DNA from: Sphingobacteriales bacterium
GTDB taxonomy: Bacteria; Bacteroidota; Bacteroidia; Chitinophagales; UBA2359
DNA length: 64,000 bases
Assembly (NCBI GenBank): GCA_016706405.1
Contig: JADJJT010000003.1
Span: forward strand, 620,001-684,000
Direction of reading: 5' to 3'
Of this stretch, positions 10,321 to 19,612 are shown in pieces. Numbering within the stretch: the first letter of the stretch is position 1; every line of letters starts with the position of its first letter. Made by a program: the position numbers and the translations under genes. The notes under the pieces are model-generated. The model worked only from the letters and a program-made list of their open reading frames with translations, was not told the origin of the DNA and did no database searches.

Positions 10321-11019
10321 TTGAAAAATACATTAAAAAAAATAAGTGAATCGGATTTGTACCCCGACAAAGCGTACTACGACTTGTTGGGCGACAGCCA
10401 TGTTTTGCACAATATCAATACGCCAATACGGCCCGATGCGTTTACCTTAACCGATGATGAAAAAATTGCCCAAATTGAACTACATTTTAAGGCAATAATG
10501 GAGATTTTGGGTCTCGATTTAAATGACGACAGCCTTTGTGGAACTCCATACCGGGTTGCAAAAATGTATGTAAAAGAATTTTTTCAGGGCTTACATCCCG
10601 AAAACAAACCCTCGGTAACTTTGTTTGAAAATACCTACAATTACAAAGAAATACTAATTGAACGCAATATTAGTTTCCATTCTAACTGCGAACATCATTT
10701 TGTGCCAATAACCGGAAAAGCCCACGTAGCCTATATTCCAAAAGATAAAATAATTGGTTTAAGTAAAATTAACCGTTTAGTTCAATATTATGCCCGCCGC
10801 CCACAAGTGCAAGAACGGCTAACCCTGCAAATTGCCAATGAAATGCTTCAAACCCTACAAACCCCCGATGTGGCGGTTTTACTTGTTGCCGACCATGCCT
10901 GCGTAGCCTCGCGCGGAGTTGGCGACCAGCAATCGAGTACTGTTACGGCAAAATACTTTGGCAAATTTGAACAGGCCGATTTTAGAAATGAATTTCTGCG
11001 CATGATTAAGATAGAATAA
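10321..11019 (+). CDS. folE: GTP cyclohydrolase I
   Basis: A 232-residue protein catalysing GTP to 7,8-dihydroneopterin triphosphate, the first step of folate/tetrahydropterin synthesis. The zinc ligands are visible as Cys123 and His126 in SNCEHH and Cys194 in DHACVASRG. The family signature GLSKINRLVQYYARRPQVQE is intact. The N-terminal ~40 residues are a typical variable extension. The only start that keeps the full N-terminus is TTG at 10321; the next in-frame Met falls within the conserved domain. The gene stands alone, about 140 bp after the surface-protein gene. Confidence 0.95.
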   Translation: MKNTLKKISESDLYPDKAYYDLLGDSHVLHNINTPIRPDAFTLTDDEKIAQIELHFKAIMEILGLDLNDDSLCGTPYRVAKMYVKEFFQGLHPENKPSVTLFENTYNYKEILIERNISFHSNCEHHFVPITGKAHVAYIPKDKIIGLSKINRLVQYYARRPQVQERLTLQIANEMLQTLQTPDVAVLLVADHACVASRGVGDQQSSTVTAKYFGKFEQADFRNEFLRMIKIE

Positions 11020-11102
11020 GATTTAAAAGCTAAACCTTGTAAATAACCGACTACCTCGCAAGTTCTTTTCCGGATAAATTAGCCTAAGTTTTTAAAAATT
11101 TG

Positions 11103-11110
11103 TACCTTTG
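11103..11110 (+). promoter_or_regulatory. Bacteroidota-type -7 promoter box (TACCTTTG) for lpdA
   Basis: TACCTTTG matches the TAnnTTTG element of the Bacteroidota housekeeping sigma factor and lies 43 bp before the lpdA ATG at 11154. Because the box falls within the upstream in-frame extension, it also argues for the downstream start. Confidence 0.55.
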
Positions 11111-11153
11111 CAACCAATCATCCGGATTTAATTTTGTTCATTCTTTTTATACC

Positions 11154-12551
11154 ATGAGTCATTTCGATTTGATTGTTGTGGGCAGCGGCCCCGGCGGATA
11201 TGTAGCAGCCATTAGAGCCGCTCAATTAAAATTAAAAGTAGCCATTATTGAACGCGAAGCCCTTGGCGGTATTTGCCTCAACTGGGGTTGCATTCCAACC
11301 AAAGCACTGTTAAAAAGCGCCCAAGTTTTTGAATACCTCAAACATGCCGACGAATACGGCATTTCGGTAGGCAACGTGCAAGCCAATTTTGAAAAAATTA
11401 TAGGCCGCAGTCGCTCGGTAGCTAACGGCATGAGCAAGGGCATCCAGTTTTTGATGGGCAAAAATAAAATTACCACCATTATGGGTACTGCTAAACTTAC
11501 AGCAGCCAATAAAATAAGTGTAACCGACAGCGAAGGAAAAAACACCGATTATACTGCTAACCATATTGTTTTGGCAACAGGCGCCCGCAGTCGCAGCTTA
11601 CCCAACCTGCAACAAGACGGCGTAAAAATAATTGGCTACCGCGAAGCCATGAGCCTGCCTACCCAACCCCAGTCCATGGTTGTTGTTGGTGCGGGCGCTA
11701 TTGGCCTCGAATTTGGCTATTTTTATGCCAGCCTTGGCACCAGAGTTACCATAGTCGAATATTTAGACCGCATAGCCCCCAACGAAGACGAAGAAGTATC
11801 AAAAGAATTAGAAAAACATTATAAAAAAATGGGTATAACAGTGCTTACCGCCCACGCCGTACAAGGCGTTGATACCAAAGGTAACGACTGTAAAGTAAAA
11901 ATAACCCCCAACAAAGGCGGCGACGCCCTCGAAATTACCTGCAATGTAGTGCTATCGGCTGTGGGGCAAACTGCTAATATCGAAAACATTGGCTTAGAAA
12001 CCTTAGGCATTAAAACCGAAAAAGGCTTGGTTGTTACAGACGAGTTTTACCGCACCAATGTAGCCGGTGTTTATGCCATTGGCGATATTACGCCCGGACA
12101 AGCCCTTGCACACGTTGCCAGCGCCGAAGGTATTATTTGCGTTGAAAAAATTGCCGGCCACCACCCCGAACCATTAGACTACAACAATATTCCAGCCTGT
12201 ACCTATTGCTCGCCCGAAATAGCCTCGGTTGGCTATACCGAAACCAAAGCAAAAGCCGCCGGTTACGAAGTAAAAGTCGGCAAATTCCCATTTACTGCAT
12301 CGGGCAAAGCAAAAGCCGCCGGACATAGTGGTGGATTTGTAAAATTAGTGTTCGATGCCAAATACGGCGAACTGTTAGGCGCACACATGATAGGCTACAA
12401 TGTAACTGAAATGATTGCCGAAATTGTTGCCGCCCGGAAATTAGAAACCACCGGCCACGAAATAATTAAAGCCGTACACCCACACCCCACCATGAGCGAA
12501 GCCGTTATGGAAGCCGCCGCCGCCGCTTATGGCGAAGTCATACATTTGTAA
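11154..12551 (+). CDS. lpdA: Dihydrolipoyl dehydrogenase (E3)
   Basis: A 465-residue FAD-dependent disulfide oxidoreductase. The N-terminal GxGxxG FAD motif is VGSGPGGYVAA. The redox-active cysteines are Cys41 and Cys46 in GGICLNWGCIPTK. A second NAD-binding motif VVGAGAIGLEFG and the second FAD motif TNVAGVYAIGD follow. The C-terminal dimer-interface motif HPHPTMSEA carries the catalytic His-Glu pair. The enzyme reoxidises dihydrolipoamide in 2-oxo acid dehydrogenase complexes and glycine cleavage. No E1 or E2 gene is adjacent. The ATG at 11154 is preferred over the TTG at 11100. Confidence 0.95.
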   Translation: MSHFDLIVVGSGPGGYVAAIRAAQLKLKVAIIEREALGGICLNWGCIPTKALLKSAQVFEYLKHADEYGISVGNVQANFEKIIGRSRSVANGMSKGIQFLMGKNKITTIMGTAKLTAANKISVTDSEGKNTDYTANHIVLATGARSRSLPNLQQDGVKIIGYREAMSLPTQPQSMVVVGAGAIGLEFGYFYASLGTRVTIVEYLDRIAPNEDEEVSKELEKHYKKMGITVLTAHAVQGVDTKGNDCKVKITPNKGGDALEITCNVVLSAVGQTANIENIGLETLGIKTEKGLVVTDEFYRTNVAGVYAIGDITPGQALAHVASAEGIICVEKIAGHHPEPLDYNNIPACTYCSPEIASVGYTETKAKAAGYEVKVGKFPFTASGKAKAAGHSGGFVKLVFDAKYGELLGAHMIGYNVTEMIAEIVAARKLETTGHEIIKAVHPHPTMSEAVMEAAAAAYGEVIHL

Positions 12552-12653
12552 TTTTTTGTTGCTTGTCCATAAAAAGTTATTGATTTTTTTATTAGGGTAA
12601 TCCGAAGCAAAAAAGTAATAGCCAACGCAGTTTTATCAGCCAATTAAAATTTA

Positions 12654-13472
12654 ATGGACGAAATAGTAAGAAATTTATTAAATATGGCTCAAACGCCAAA
12701 CCATAAACTTAACAATACCTATTTTTGTCATAAAAATACTTTACTCTTTCGTGCCGATATACTCGACAACCAGCTATTTGACCAGCAATTTATTGACCTC
12801 ATTGTAACTTCGCCACCTTATAATGTTGGAATAAACTATAATTCAAATAATGACGGATTAACTTACGAGCAATATCTTGACTTTTCAGAGCAATGGATGA
12901 AAAATTGTTATAGTTGGAGCAAAACACAGGCAAGGTTTTGTTTAAATATTCCGTTAGACAAAAACAAAGGAGGACATAGGGCTGTTGGTGCCGACTTGAC
13001 AAAAATTGCGCAAAACGTTGGATGGAAATATAAATCAACAATCGTGTGGAACGAAGGGAATATTTCAAGAAGAACAGCTTGGGGCTCTTGGAAATCGGCT
13101 TCGGCACCCGTTGTAATTGCACCGGTTGAGCTTATTGTAGTGCTATACAAAGACGAATGGAAAAAAACAAACGGAAGCAAAATATCAGATATTACAAGCG
13201 ATGAATTTAAAAATTGGACACAAGGCGTTTGGGTTTTTAAAGGCGAAAGTAAAAAACGAATTGGGCACCCAGCACCCTTTCCAAAGGAACTGCCTTACAG
13301 ATGCATAAAATTATTCAGCTATCAAAACGATTTGATTTTTGACCCGTTTGCAGGTAGTGGAACCACTTTGCTGGTCGCTCAAAATCTTGACAGAAAATCA
13401 ATAGGAACTGAATTAGACCCCAACTATTTTGAACTGGCAAAAAACAGAATTTTAAAAGTAGCCGACCTATAA
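12654..13472 (+). CDS. Site-specific DNA methyltransferase, beta class (orphan)
   Basis: A 272-residue amino-methyltransferase. The catalytic motif IV, TSPPYN, is at residues 52-57, and the SAM-binding motif I, FDPFAGSGTT, is at 229-238. This order (IV before I) defines the beta class, whose members make N6-methyladenine or N4-methylcytosine. TSPPY is frequent in N4-cytosine enzymes but does not prove the base. No restriction endonuclease or specificity gene is adjacent. The gene uses AGA and other AT-rich codons more than its neighbours and contains no TCCGGA, which suggests transfer. It is followed after 6 bp by the PepSY-TM gene. Confidence 0.88.
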   Translation: MDEIVRNLLNMAQTPNHKLNNTYFCHKNTLLFRADILDNQLFDQQFIDLIVTSPPYNVGINYNSNNDGLTYEQYLDFSEQWMKNCYSWSKTQARFCLNIPLDKNKGGHRAVGADLTKIAQNVGWKYKSTIVWNEGNISRRTAWGSWKSASAPVVIAPVELIVVLYKDEWKKTNGSKISDITSDEFKNWTQGVWVFKGESKKRIGHPAPFPKELPYRCIKLFSYQNDLIFDPFAGSGTTLLVAQNLDRKSIGTELDPNYFELAKNRILKVADL

Positions 13473-13478
13473 AACAAA

Positions 13479-14060
13479 ATGGCAGATAACAGCAATAAAA
13501 GAAATAAACAAGCAAAAGTGTTAAGAAACTTCCGGAAAATTCACCGTATTACTGGTGCATGCCTGTTTGTATTTTTCTTTTTTATAGCGGTAACAGGTAT
13601 TTTATTGGGTTGGAAAAAACACAGCGGTGGATATATCCTTTCTAAGTCATACCAAGGAACATCGACAAACCTGAAAGATTGGTTACCCATTGACAGTTTA
13701 CATACAATTGCATGTCAAACGCTTCATGGCTCTGTTTCAAAAGATTTATCGCTTGAGCTTGATAGAATAGACATTCGCAAAAATAAAGGAATGGTTAAAT
13801 TTGTTTTTAGCGACCATTATTGGGGAGTTCAACTTGATGGGGCTACCGGAAAACTGCTCCACCTTGAGCGAAGACGGTCAGACTTTATTGAAAAAATACA
13901 TGACGGTTCAATACTTGACCATTATGCAGGAACAAATTCGGGGCAAATTAAACTAATTTATACCTCTGTTATGGGAGTTGCCCTGTTAATATTTACCGTA
14001 ACCGGATTTTGGCTTTGGTATGGGCCCAAAAGAATGAGAAAAAAAACAACAGAGAACTAA
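13479..14060 (+). CDS. PepSY-associated transmembrane protein
   Basis: A 193-residue inner-membrane protein with a positively charged N-terminus (NKRNKQAKVLRNFRKIHRI), a first membrane helix at about residues 25-45 and a second at about 162-183. An extracytoplasmic PepSY-like part in between includes LDGATGKLLHLERR. The HRITG and DGSILDHY...W(Y) arrangement is typical of PepSY-TM proteins, some of which act in iron uptake or as flavin/heme reductase-like proteins. It is much shorter than siderophore-reductase members, so the role is open. Spacing suggests co-transcription with the methyltransferase. The IS5 copy lies 77 bp downstream. Confidence 0.75.
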   Translation: MADNSNKRNKQAKVLRNFRKIHRITGACLFVFFFFIAVTGILLGWKKHSGGYILSKSYQGTSTNLKDWLPIDSLHTIACQTLHGSVSKDLSLELDRIDIRKNKGMVKFVFSDHYWGVQLDGATGKLLHLERRRSDFIEKIHDGSILDHYAGTNSGQIKLIYTSVMGVALLIFTVTGFWLWYGPKRMRKKTTEN

Positions 14061-14137
14061 AAAGGCAGTGTCATCTACTGGCTTAATCCGGATGTTAAAG
14101 GCGAAAGACCAAAATATAATATTAAAGCAAACTCTAA

Positions 14138-15065
14138 GAGCCTGTCTAAATTTTATTTTCTAATTCTATTAAGCATCAATTTTATCATGGCAAGTTGGAT
14201 CATTGTCTGGCTCGTTTCGGTTTGGAACTCAAAGTCTTTACTCAATCTTCGATAGCTTTCGAGCCATGCAAAAGTTCTTTCAACAATCCATCTTTTGGCA
14301 ATACTTCGAATTTCGAGGCTGTATTCGATCTACTTACAACCTCAACCACCCACCCAAACGTTTTGCGGGTATTTTCAATTAACTCGCCTCTATACCCGCC
14401 ATCAGCTACTATCTTTACCAATCTGCAAAACCTGCCTCTGAGGTCAGCTATAACCATTGGGGCTGATTTACTGTCATGCTCATTTGCCGCATGAACCACA
14501 ACCGCTAAAAGTAGTCCCATTGTATCTACAATAATATGCCGCTTTCTGCCTTTAACTTTTTTACCCCCGTCAATCCCTCTGCACAAGCCTCCGACGCTTG
14601 TTGTCTTTACGCTCTGGCTATCAATTATACCAACACTTGGCGATGAAGCCCTGCCTGCTTGCTTTCGAGTCTTATCCCTGAGTATTTCATGGATGAGTTC
14701 TATCGTCCCATCCTTCTTCCACTTGGTAAAATAGTAGTAAACAAGCTTCCATGACGGAAAATGGAACGGCAGCATGCGCCATTGACAGCCAGTTTTAAGC
14801 AAATAGAACAGCGCATTAAAAATTTCTCTTAAACTGTGTTTTCGTTTCCGTTTGTCGTCTAAAATGCCTAATATTGCACTCCATTGACTATCGGTGAGAC
14901 TGCTTGGGTAGGTTTTCATTTTACTTTATGTGTTTGATTTTCATAAAGCTATGAATTATTATTTAAACGTCAAACTGATAGTCTTTTATTCACATCTCTT
15001 TTAATAACTTTTTTCCTATCAATTTTTAGGACTGGCATGCCAATTTTTAATTTTTAGACAGTCTC
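14138..15065 (-). mobile_element. IS5-family element, copy 1 (928 bp, transposase frameshifted)
   Basis: Imperfect terminal inverted repeats GAGCCTGTCTAAA (left) and GAGACTGTCTAAA (right, reverse complement) bound the element. It is flanked by a direct TAA (14135-14137 and 15066-15068), consistent with the short target duplications of IS5 subgroups. It is nearly identical to the copy at 28199-29127, apart from a one-base deletion (T4 at 14293-14296 against T5 in copy 2), an adjacent C to A change and a few other substitutions. It contains no TCCGGA motif. Confidence 0.9.
14153..14919 (-). pseudogene. IS5-family transposase, frameshifted
   Basis: The first ~210 residues match the intact transposase of copy 2, with two catalytic aspartates visible in GIIDSQSVK and VADGGYRG. 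The one-base deletion near 14293 then shifts the frame, so the PKRWIVERTFAWLES region carrying the catalytic Glu is replaced by an unrelated short tail ending at 14242. The DDE triad is therefore incomplete and this copy should not transpose on its own, although copy 2 could act on its ends. Confidence 0.9.
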
Positions 15066-15100
15066 TAAGATACCAACACATATCCACACAATAAATTAGA

Positions 15101-16456
15101 ATGAAACAAATTTTAATACTCGGCGCCGGAAAGTCGGCCACAGCACTTATTCGCTATTTGTTAGAAAAAGCTCCTGTTTATGGGTGGCAAATTAATGTTG
15201 GCGATAAAAATATTGCCTTAGCCGAAGCTAAAATTGCAAACCACCCCAACGGAAAAGCTATTTATTTTGATGTTGCCGATGAAAATATCCGGAAAAATGC
15301 CCTACAAAACGCCGATATAGTTGCCTCTTTATTGCCCGCAAGTCTGCATTATTTAGTGGCTCAAGATTGTGCCAAATTAGGCAAAAACATGATTACCGCC
15401 TCGTATTTATCGGCAGCCGAGCGCGCTTTAGCACCTACTTTTGAAGCCAATAATGCCTTTTTGTTGGCCGAAATGGGCTTAGATCCCGGAATTGACCACC
15501 TAAGTTTGTTGCAAACTTTAGCCAAATTGCGTTCCGAAGGTGCTAAAATTCAAAGTATTAACTCGTGGTGCGGCGCACTAATTGCCCCCGAAAGTGATAA
15601 TAACCCCTGGCATTACAAATTTACATGGGCACCCATGAACGTAGTTCTGGCCGGCCAAGGGGGTATGGCGCAATATTTAGCTAACGGCAAGCCTCAATAT
15701 TTGCCCTACCACCGGTTGTTTGCCCAGCCACAACCTATTGAAGTGCCTAACGCCGGCAGTTTTGAAGGCTACCCTAACCGCGACTCACTAAGTTATATAA
15801 ACGCCTACCAAATTTATGAGATACCCAATTTTTTGCGCGGAACGCTTCGGCGGCAAGGCTATTGCAAGGCTTGGAACTGCCTTGTATATTTAGGAATGAC
15901 AGATAATACAACCTCTCTTCCGGATACCCCAAACCTTACCCTCGCCGAGTTTACATCCGGATTTTTACCCGCCAATATCCGCAAAAACTCCAATAGCTTA
16001 AAAGAAGCTACTGCCAACTACTTGGGTTTGCCCATCTCTGACCCAATTATTGACCAAATTGCCTGGTTAGGCCTGTTTGACAACACCCCTATTGGACTGC
16101 CAACAGCTACCCCAGCACAAGTATTAGAAAAAATATTAGGCGAAAAATGGTGTTTTGAGCCCCACGATAACGACCAAATTGTGATGCTTCACGAGTTTAG
16201 CGGCTTAACTGCATCCGGAAAAAACTTTACCTTAAAAGCCGCCTTAATACAAACCGGTATTTACCACTAGTTGACCGCTATTGCGCAAAAAGTAGACTAT
16301 CCGGTAGCTATTACGATTGAGTTGGTTTTAACACAAAATCTGCAATTATCGCCGGGTGTGCATTTGCCCTTTGCACCGCATATTTATAATCCCGTTTTAA
16401 GCAAATTGGCCGAGTTAGGTATTATTTTTAACGAGTATTACAACGAGTACAGCTAA
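15101..16456 (+). pseudogene. Saccharopine dehydrogenase-like oxidoreductase with an in-frame TAG
   Basis: The N-terminus MKQILILGAGKSATALIRYL is a Rossmann NAD(P) motif. GLDPGIDHLS and the later FTWAPMNV and GFL motifs match saccharopine dehydrogenase/reductase-like proteins (lysine metabolism or related imine reductases). The reading frame meets TAG at 16268-16270 after residue 389. Without any frame change it continues for 61 more codons (KVDYPVAITIEL, then GVHLPFAPHIYNPVL), which is the conserved C-terminus of the family. One substitution, for example CAG to TAG, explains the break. The product is truncated unless the stop is suppressed. A base-calling error is possible. Confidence 0.85.
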
Positions 16457-16461
16457 TTAAA

Positions 16462-17281
16462 TTAATTAAAGTAAATTTTACTTGGTACAACTCCCGCATT
16501 ATAAGTGGCAAGGGTTTGGTAGGTTAAGGGCAGATTTTTTTCAATGCTTAGGGTTTGCGTATTAATTTGGTATAAAACCGGCAGTTCGCAATCGGGGCAG
16601 AAGCCGCCGTTACACGGCACCCAAAGCGAATTTGCACCATCGTAAATCATATAGCTGGGGTCTAAAGTTACGTTTATTTGGCTTTCAATAGCGTAGGTTT
16701 CCGGATTTAGCACTAATATGGTTTTTTCTTTCATATTGGCTACAAACACTTTATCATTGGCATAAATCAATTGTTCAGTCCAACAAGTATTGCCATTACA
16801 AGGTATTTTAATCTCTTTGGTAATTGTGTTGGTGCTAAGTCAATTTCGTTAATAATATTGCTGACTAAATTGGTTGCCAGCGCTTTGCCATTGCCTAACG
16901 GAAGCATATAGCGTGGCGAAGCAAATCCGGAAATTGTAGTTGTATGTTTAAAATCGTTGGCTTTTGCGATTTCAATTTTTTGTGAGTTATTAACAACTAT
17001 ATAAGCTAAATCGTGATGTAAAACCATTGAGTTGGCTACATCGCCCAAAACCATATTGTTAAAGTTTGCAGCTTGCCATACATCGGCTGTAGCTATATTG
17101 GCTTGCTCGTTTATATGCGTGATTGAAACTGTATGGTGCCAAAACTGCCCTCGTTTACAATAAAAAATCCGGATTGATACGCCTGCACTGGGATATCATC
17201 TGTATCATCGCAGCTCGAAAAAAATAAGGTCGAAACAAAAAAGGCAAATACTAAAACAGAATAAGTTAAACGATAGCCTTG
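16462..17281 (-). pseudogene. Surface lipoprotein with beta-propeller-like (YncE/DUF5074-type) repeats, frameshifted
   Basis: Three reading-frame segments form one protein. Near 17280-17110 a lipoprotein signal peptide with an LFFSSC lipobox leads into SGFFIVNEGSFG. The frame shifts near 17130, continuing as ITHINEQANIATADVW and then MVLGDVANSMVLHH. It shifts again near 16845, after NIINEID, into STNTITKEIKIPCNGNTC and IYANDKVFVAN to the stop at 16462. The protein resembles Bacteroidota quinoprotein-like lipoproteins of unknown function. The exact start codon was not identified. Two independent indels make decay more likely than one sequencing error, but errors are not excluded. Confidence 0.7.
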
Positions 17282-17374
17282 TTTTAAATTAAGACAAAAG
17301 TTTATAAATAATTTTGCAAATAAAATAAGTTAAAAAAATATTTACAAAATTTAACAAAGCCAATTTAAAATTAT

Positions 17375-19570
17375 TTATCGGGTTAAGACTAATTTTTGTG
17401 TTAATTGATGGGTGTCTGTTTTTATATGAACGAGGTAAACACCTGCCCGCAAATTACCTTTACTGAAAGTAAAAAAGGCATCGCCAAAGTTTTCAACGTG
17501 CTCAAGGCGGCGACCTGCTGCATCATATATTTCTAATTGGGTGCGGGTTGTGCCTTTGGGTACTTTAATAACCACTTCGCCCCGTGCTTTCATAAAGCGG
17601 TCGGTATTAAGCAGTTCAATATTTTGGCCGGGTGTAGGGTCAAAGCAATAATTTACAGTAACATTTATTGAGTCTTGGTAAAGCAGGCCGCTAAATTTAT
17701 CTTCAACATTTAACACATAGGTTTGGCTTTTATCGGGGGTTGCAGCGGCATAGGGTTTGTAGGGCTCAAGCACATCGAGGGCGGGCATAATATTGCCGGT
17801 TTGGTAGTAATGCGGTTCGTTGGCCACCGTCCAATATATTTTTGCGTTGGCATAATTGGCTGCTGGACTTCCTAAATAGATGGTATCGCCTAAGCAAATT
17901 GTTTGGTCTTTTCCGGCATCAATGCTATACTCTAACAAACCTCTTTTTGTAAAATGTTCAATTAAAGCAGTTCTGTTTGCCCCGCCAAACAATAAATCAT
18001 CGTGCAACAGTATAATTTGGGCTGCGTCTTTAAAGTTAATATTTCCGGTAAAATTAGTTAAAGCACTTAAAACCAAGCGGTCGGTGATTTGTTTGCCAAC
18101 CACCTCGTAGATATCCATCAAGCAGCCCGAAAAAATTTCTGATGTTTCATAAATACTTGTAGCCACAATATTTTCGGGGTAATGTTTGTTGGTATTCATA
18201 TTTCGCCCCTGGAAAAACGGGTTATGCCCATCCCAGGTAAACATTTTTTCCCAATTAAGTTCGTTCAACTCGCGCGAGTACGAGGTGGCCATATAGTCGC
18301 CCAAGGCTTCGTCAAGTGCTTTGCGTTCAAAGCCATCGTTGCAATTATTGGGGCAGGCCATAGCCGACAAGGCGTGGGTATATTCGTGTACAATTACATC
18401 TGCATCTTCGGCATCGTCCACACCACCTTCGCCAAATTTTATAGTGTGGTTATTTCCCGAAACCGAATGAGACGACTGGTCGGCGGTCAAGCCGTGTGCA
18501 TCAACTAATACCTTGGTGTTAAAATTAGAAAAGCCCAAACCGGCTATATATTTAGCGCAGCTTGTAATATGATAAAAAGCATTTACATCTTCAAAACCAT
18601 CCTGGCCTCGGTTATAAAAAAAATTACCATCAGCCGAGGTGGGCGGTGCAATATATGGCATAGATATATCGCCAATTTCAACCCAATTATTTTTTAATTT
18701 ATAAATATTATTTTCAAAACTCAGGTCGAGGGTTTTTGTTTGTAGTTGGGCGTTTAGTTCGGGGCTGTCGGCATCGTCATTGTCCATATATTTGCCATTT
18801 GTTCCATAATTTTTAATATTGGCCGATGTAAGCGGGTCGGGATTAAACACCAAACCTGTGCCTGTTGCTTCGGCATCTTCGGTTTTAAGATGGCGGCATT
18901 TGCCCTTACAGCCATAAAAATTCCGGATATCGCGTTTTAGCAATATATTTCCAGCCACATCAAACACAAGCTCATCGTGCAATTCGTTGGTAGTAAAATG
19001 GGCAACCAAGGCCAAATTTACAGGCTCGTTGGCAGGTGCAAAAAATACCCACTCGTGCCAAACCAAGGTCGGTTTTTCATTATTATTGCCAGCTTGTTGG
19101 GCAATATAGGTTTCGATGATTGTGTTTTTTAGCTGTTCGGAGTTGGCAATCAGGTTAGCAAAACTTTTTCCGGATAGTTGTGGATTAGGAACAACTGTAA
19201 GGGTATTGTCGGCAATCATCCGGATATTTTTATGCGAAGCATCAACAGTTACCTGAAAATAGGCGTTATATATTGGCGTATCAAAATAATATTGTCTGTA
19301 ATTATAAACTGTATGGGTTAAAAAACTTTGTTGGTTGTTTAATTGCAAATTACCCCCTTCTTGTTGATATACTGATGGAGCAAGTTGAGGCAAAATGTCA
19401 GCTACTTTTTTTCCGGACAAAGGTTTAGTTTGAAACGAAATTTGGGCTTTCTTAATATTTTCCGGATAATTTTGGAATTTATTGACTGTTTCCTGAGCCT
19501 TACAAATCGAGCTCAAAAAAAAGATACTGCACATTGTTATTGCGCCCAATAAAATAATTCTTTTTACCAT
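17375..19570 (-). CDS. Secreted fungalysin/thermolysin-like metalloprotease with T9SS type A domain
   Basis: A 731-residue exported protease. A signal peptide (about residues 1-25, ending KAQE) is followed by a prodomain-like region (to ~200) and the catalytic domain. The zinc motif HEYTH lies at about residues 395-399, and the downstream Glu ligand is in KALDEALGDYMATS. The order is that of the gluzincin M36/M4 group. The last ~80 residues (from NIELLNTDRF through GVYLVHIKTD to KLVLTR) look like a T9SS type A sorting domain. An in-frame ATG at 19594 would add eight residues, but 19570 gives a cleaner signal peptide. It lies just downstream of the carboxypeptidase-regulatory-like protein gene and may share its transcript. 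Confidence 0.85.
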   Translation of the reverse strand: MVKRIILLGAITMCSIFFLSSICKAQETVNKFQNYPENIKKAQISFQTKPLSGKKVADILPQLAPSVYQQEGGNLQLNNQQSFLTHTVYNYRQYYFDTPIYNAYFQVTVDASHKNIRMIADNTLTVVPNPQLSGKSFANLIANSEQLKNTIIETYIAQQAGNNNEKPTLVWHEWVFFAPANEPVNLALVAHFTTNELHDELVFDVAGNILLKRDIRNFYGCKGKCRHLKTEDAEATGTGLVFNPDPLTSANIKNYGTNGKYMDNDDADSPELNAQLQTKTLDLSFENNIYKLKNNWVEIGDISMPYIAPPTSADGNFFYNRGQDGFEDVNAFYHITSCAKYIAGLGFSNFNTKVLVDAHGLTADQSSHSVSGNNHTIKFGEGGVDDAEDADVIVHEYTHALSAMACPNNCNDGFERKALDEALGDYMATSYSRELNELNWEKMFTWDGHNPFFQGRNMNTNKHYPENIVATSIYETSEIFSGCLMDIYEVVGKQITDRLVLSALTNFTGNINFKDAAQIILLHDDLLFGGANRTALIEHFTKRGLLEYSIDAGKDQTICLGDTIYLGSPAANYANAKIYWTVANEPHYYQTGNIMPALDVLEPYKPYAAATPDKSQTYVLNVEDKFSGLLYQDSINVTVNYCFDPTPGQNIELLNTDRFMKARGEVVIKVPKGTTRTQLEIYDAAGRRLEHVENFGDAFFTFSKGNLRAGVYLVHIKTDTHQLTQKLVLTR

Positions 19571-19612
19571 TTGCCTGTAGCAGTTTATAGCCATTTTTTT
19601 ATACCTGTTTAC

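Noticed and set aside
12654..14060. Methyltransferase plus PepSY-TM as a restriction-modification or defence pair
   Set aside because: The PepSY-TM protein is a membrane protein with no nuclease motif, and the pairing has no other support than short spacing.
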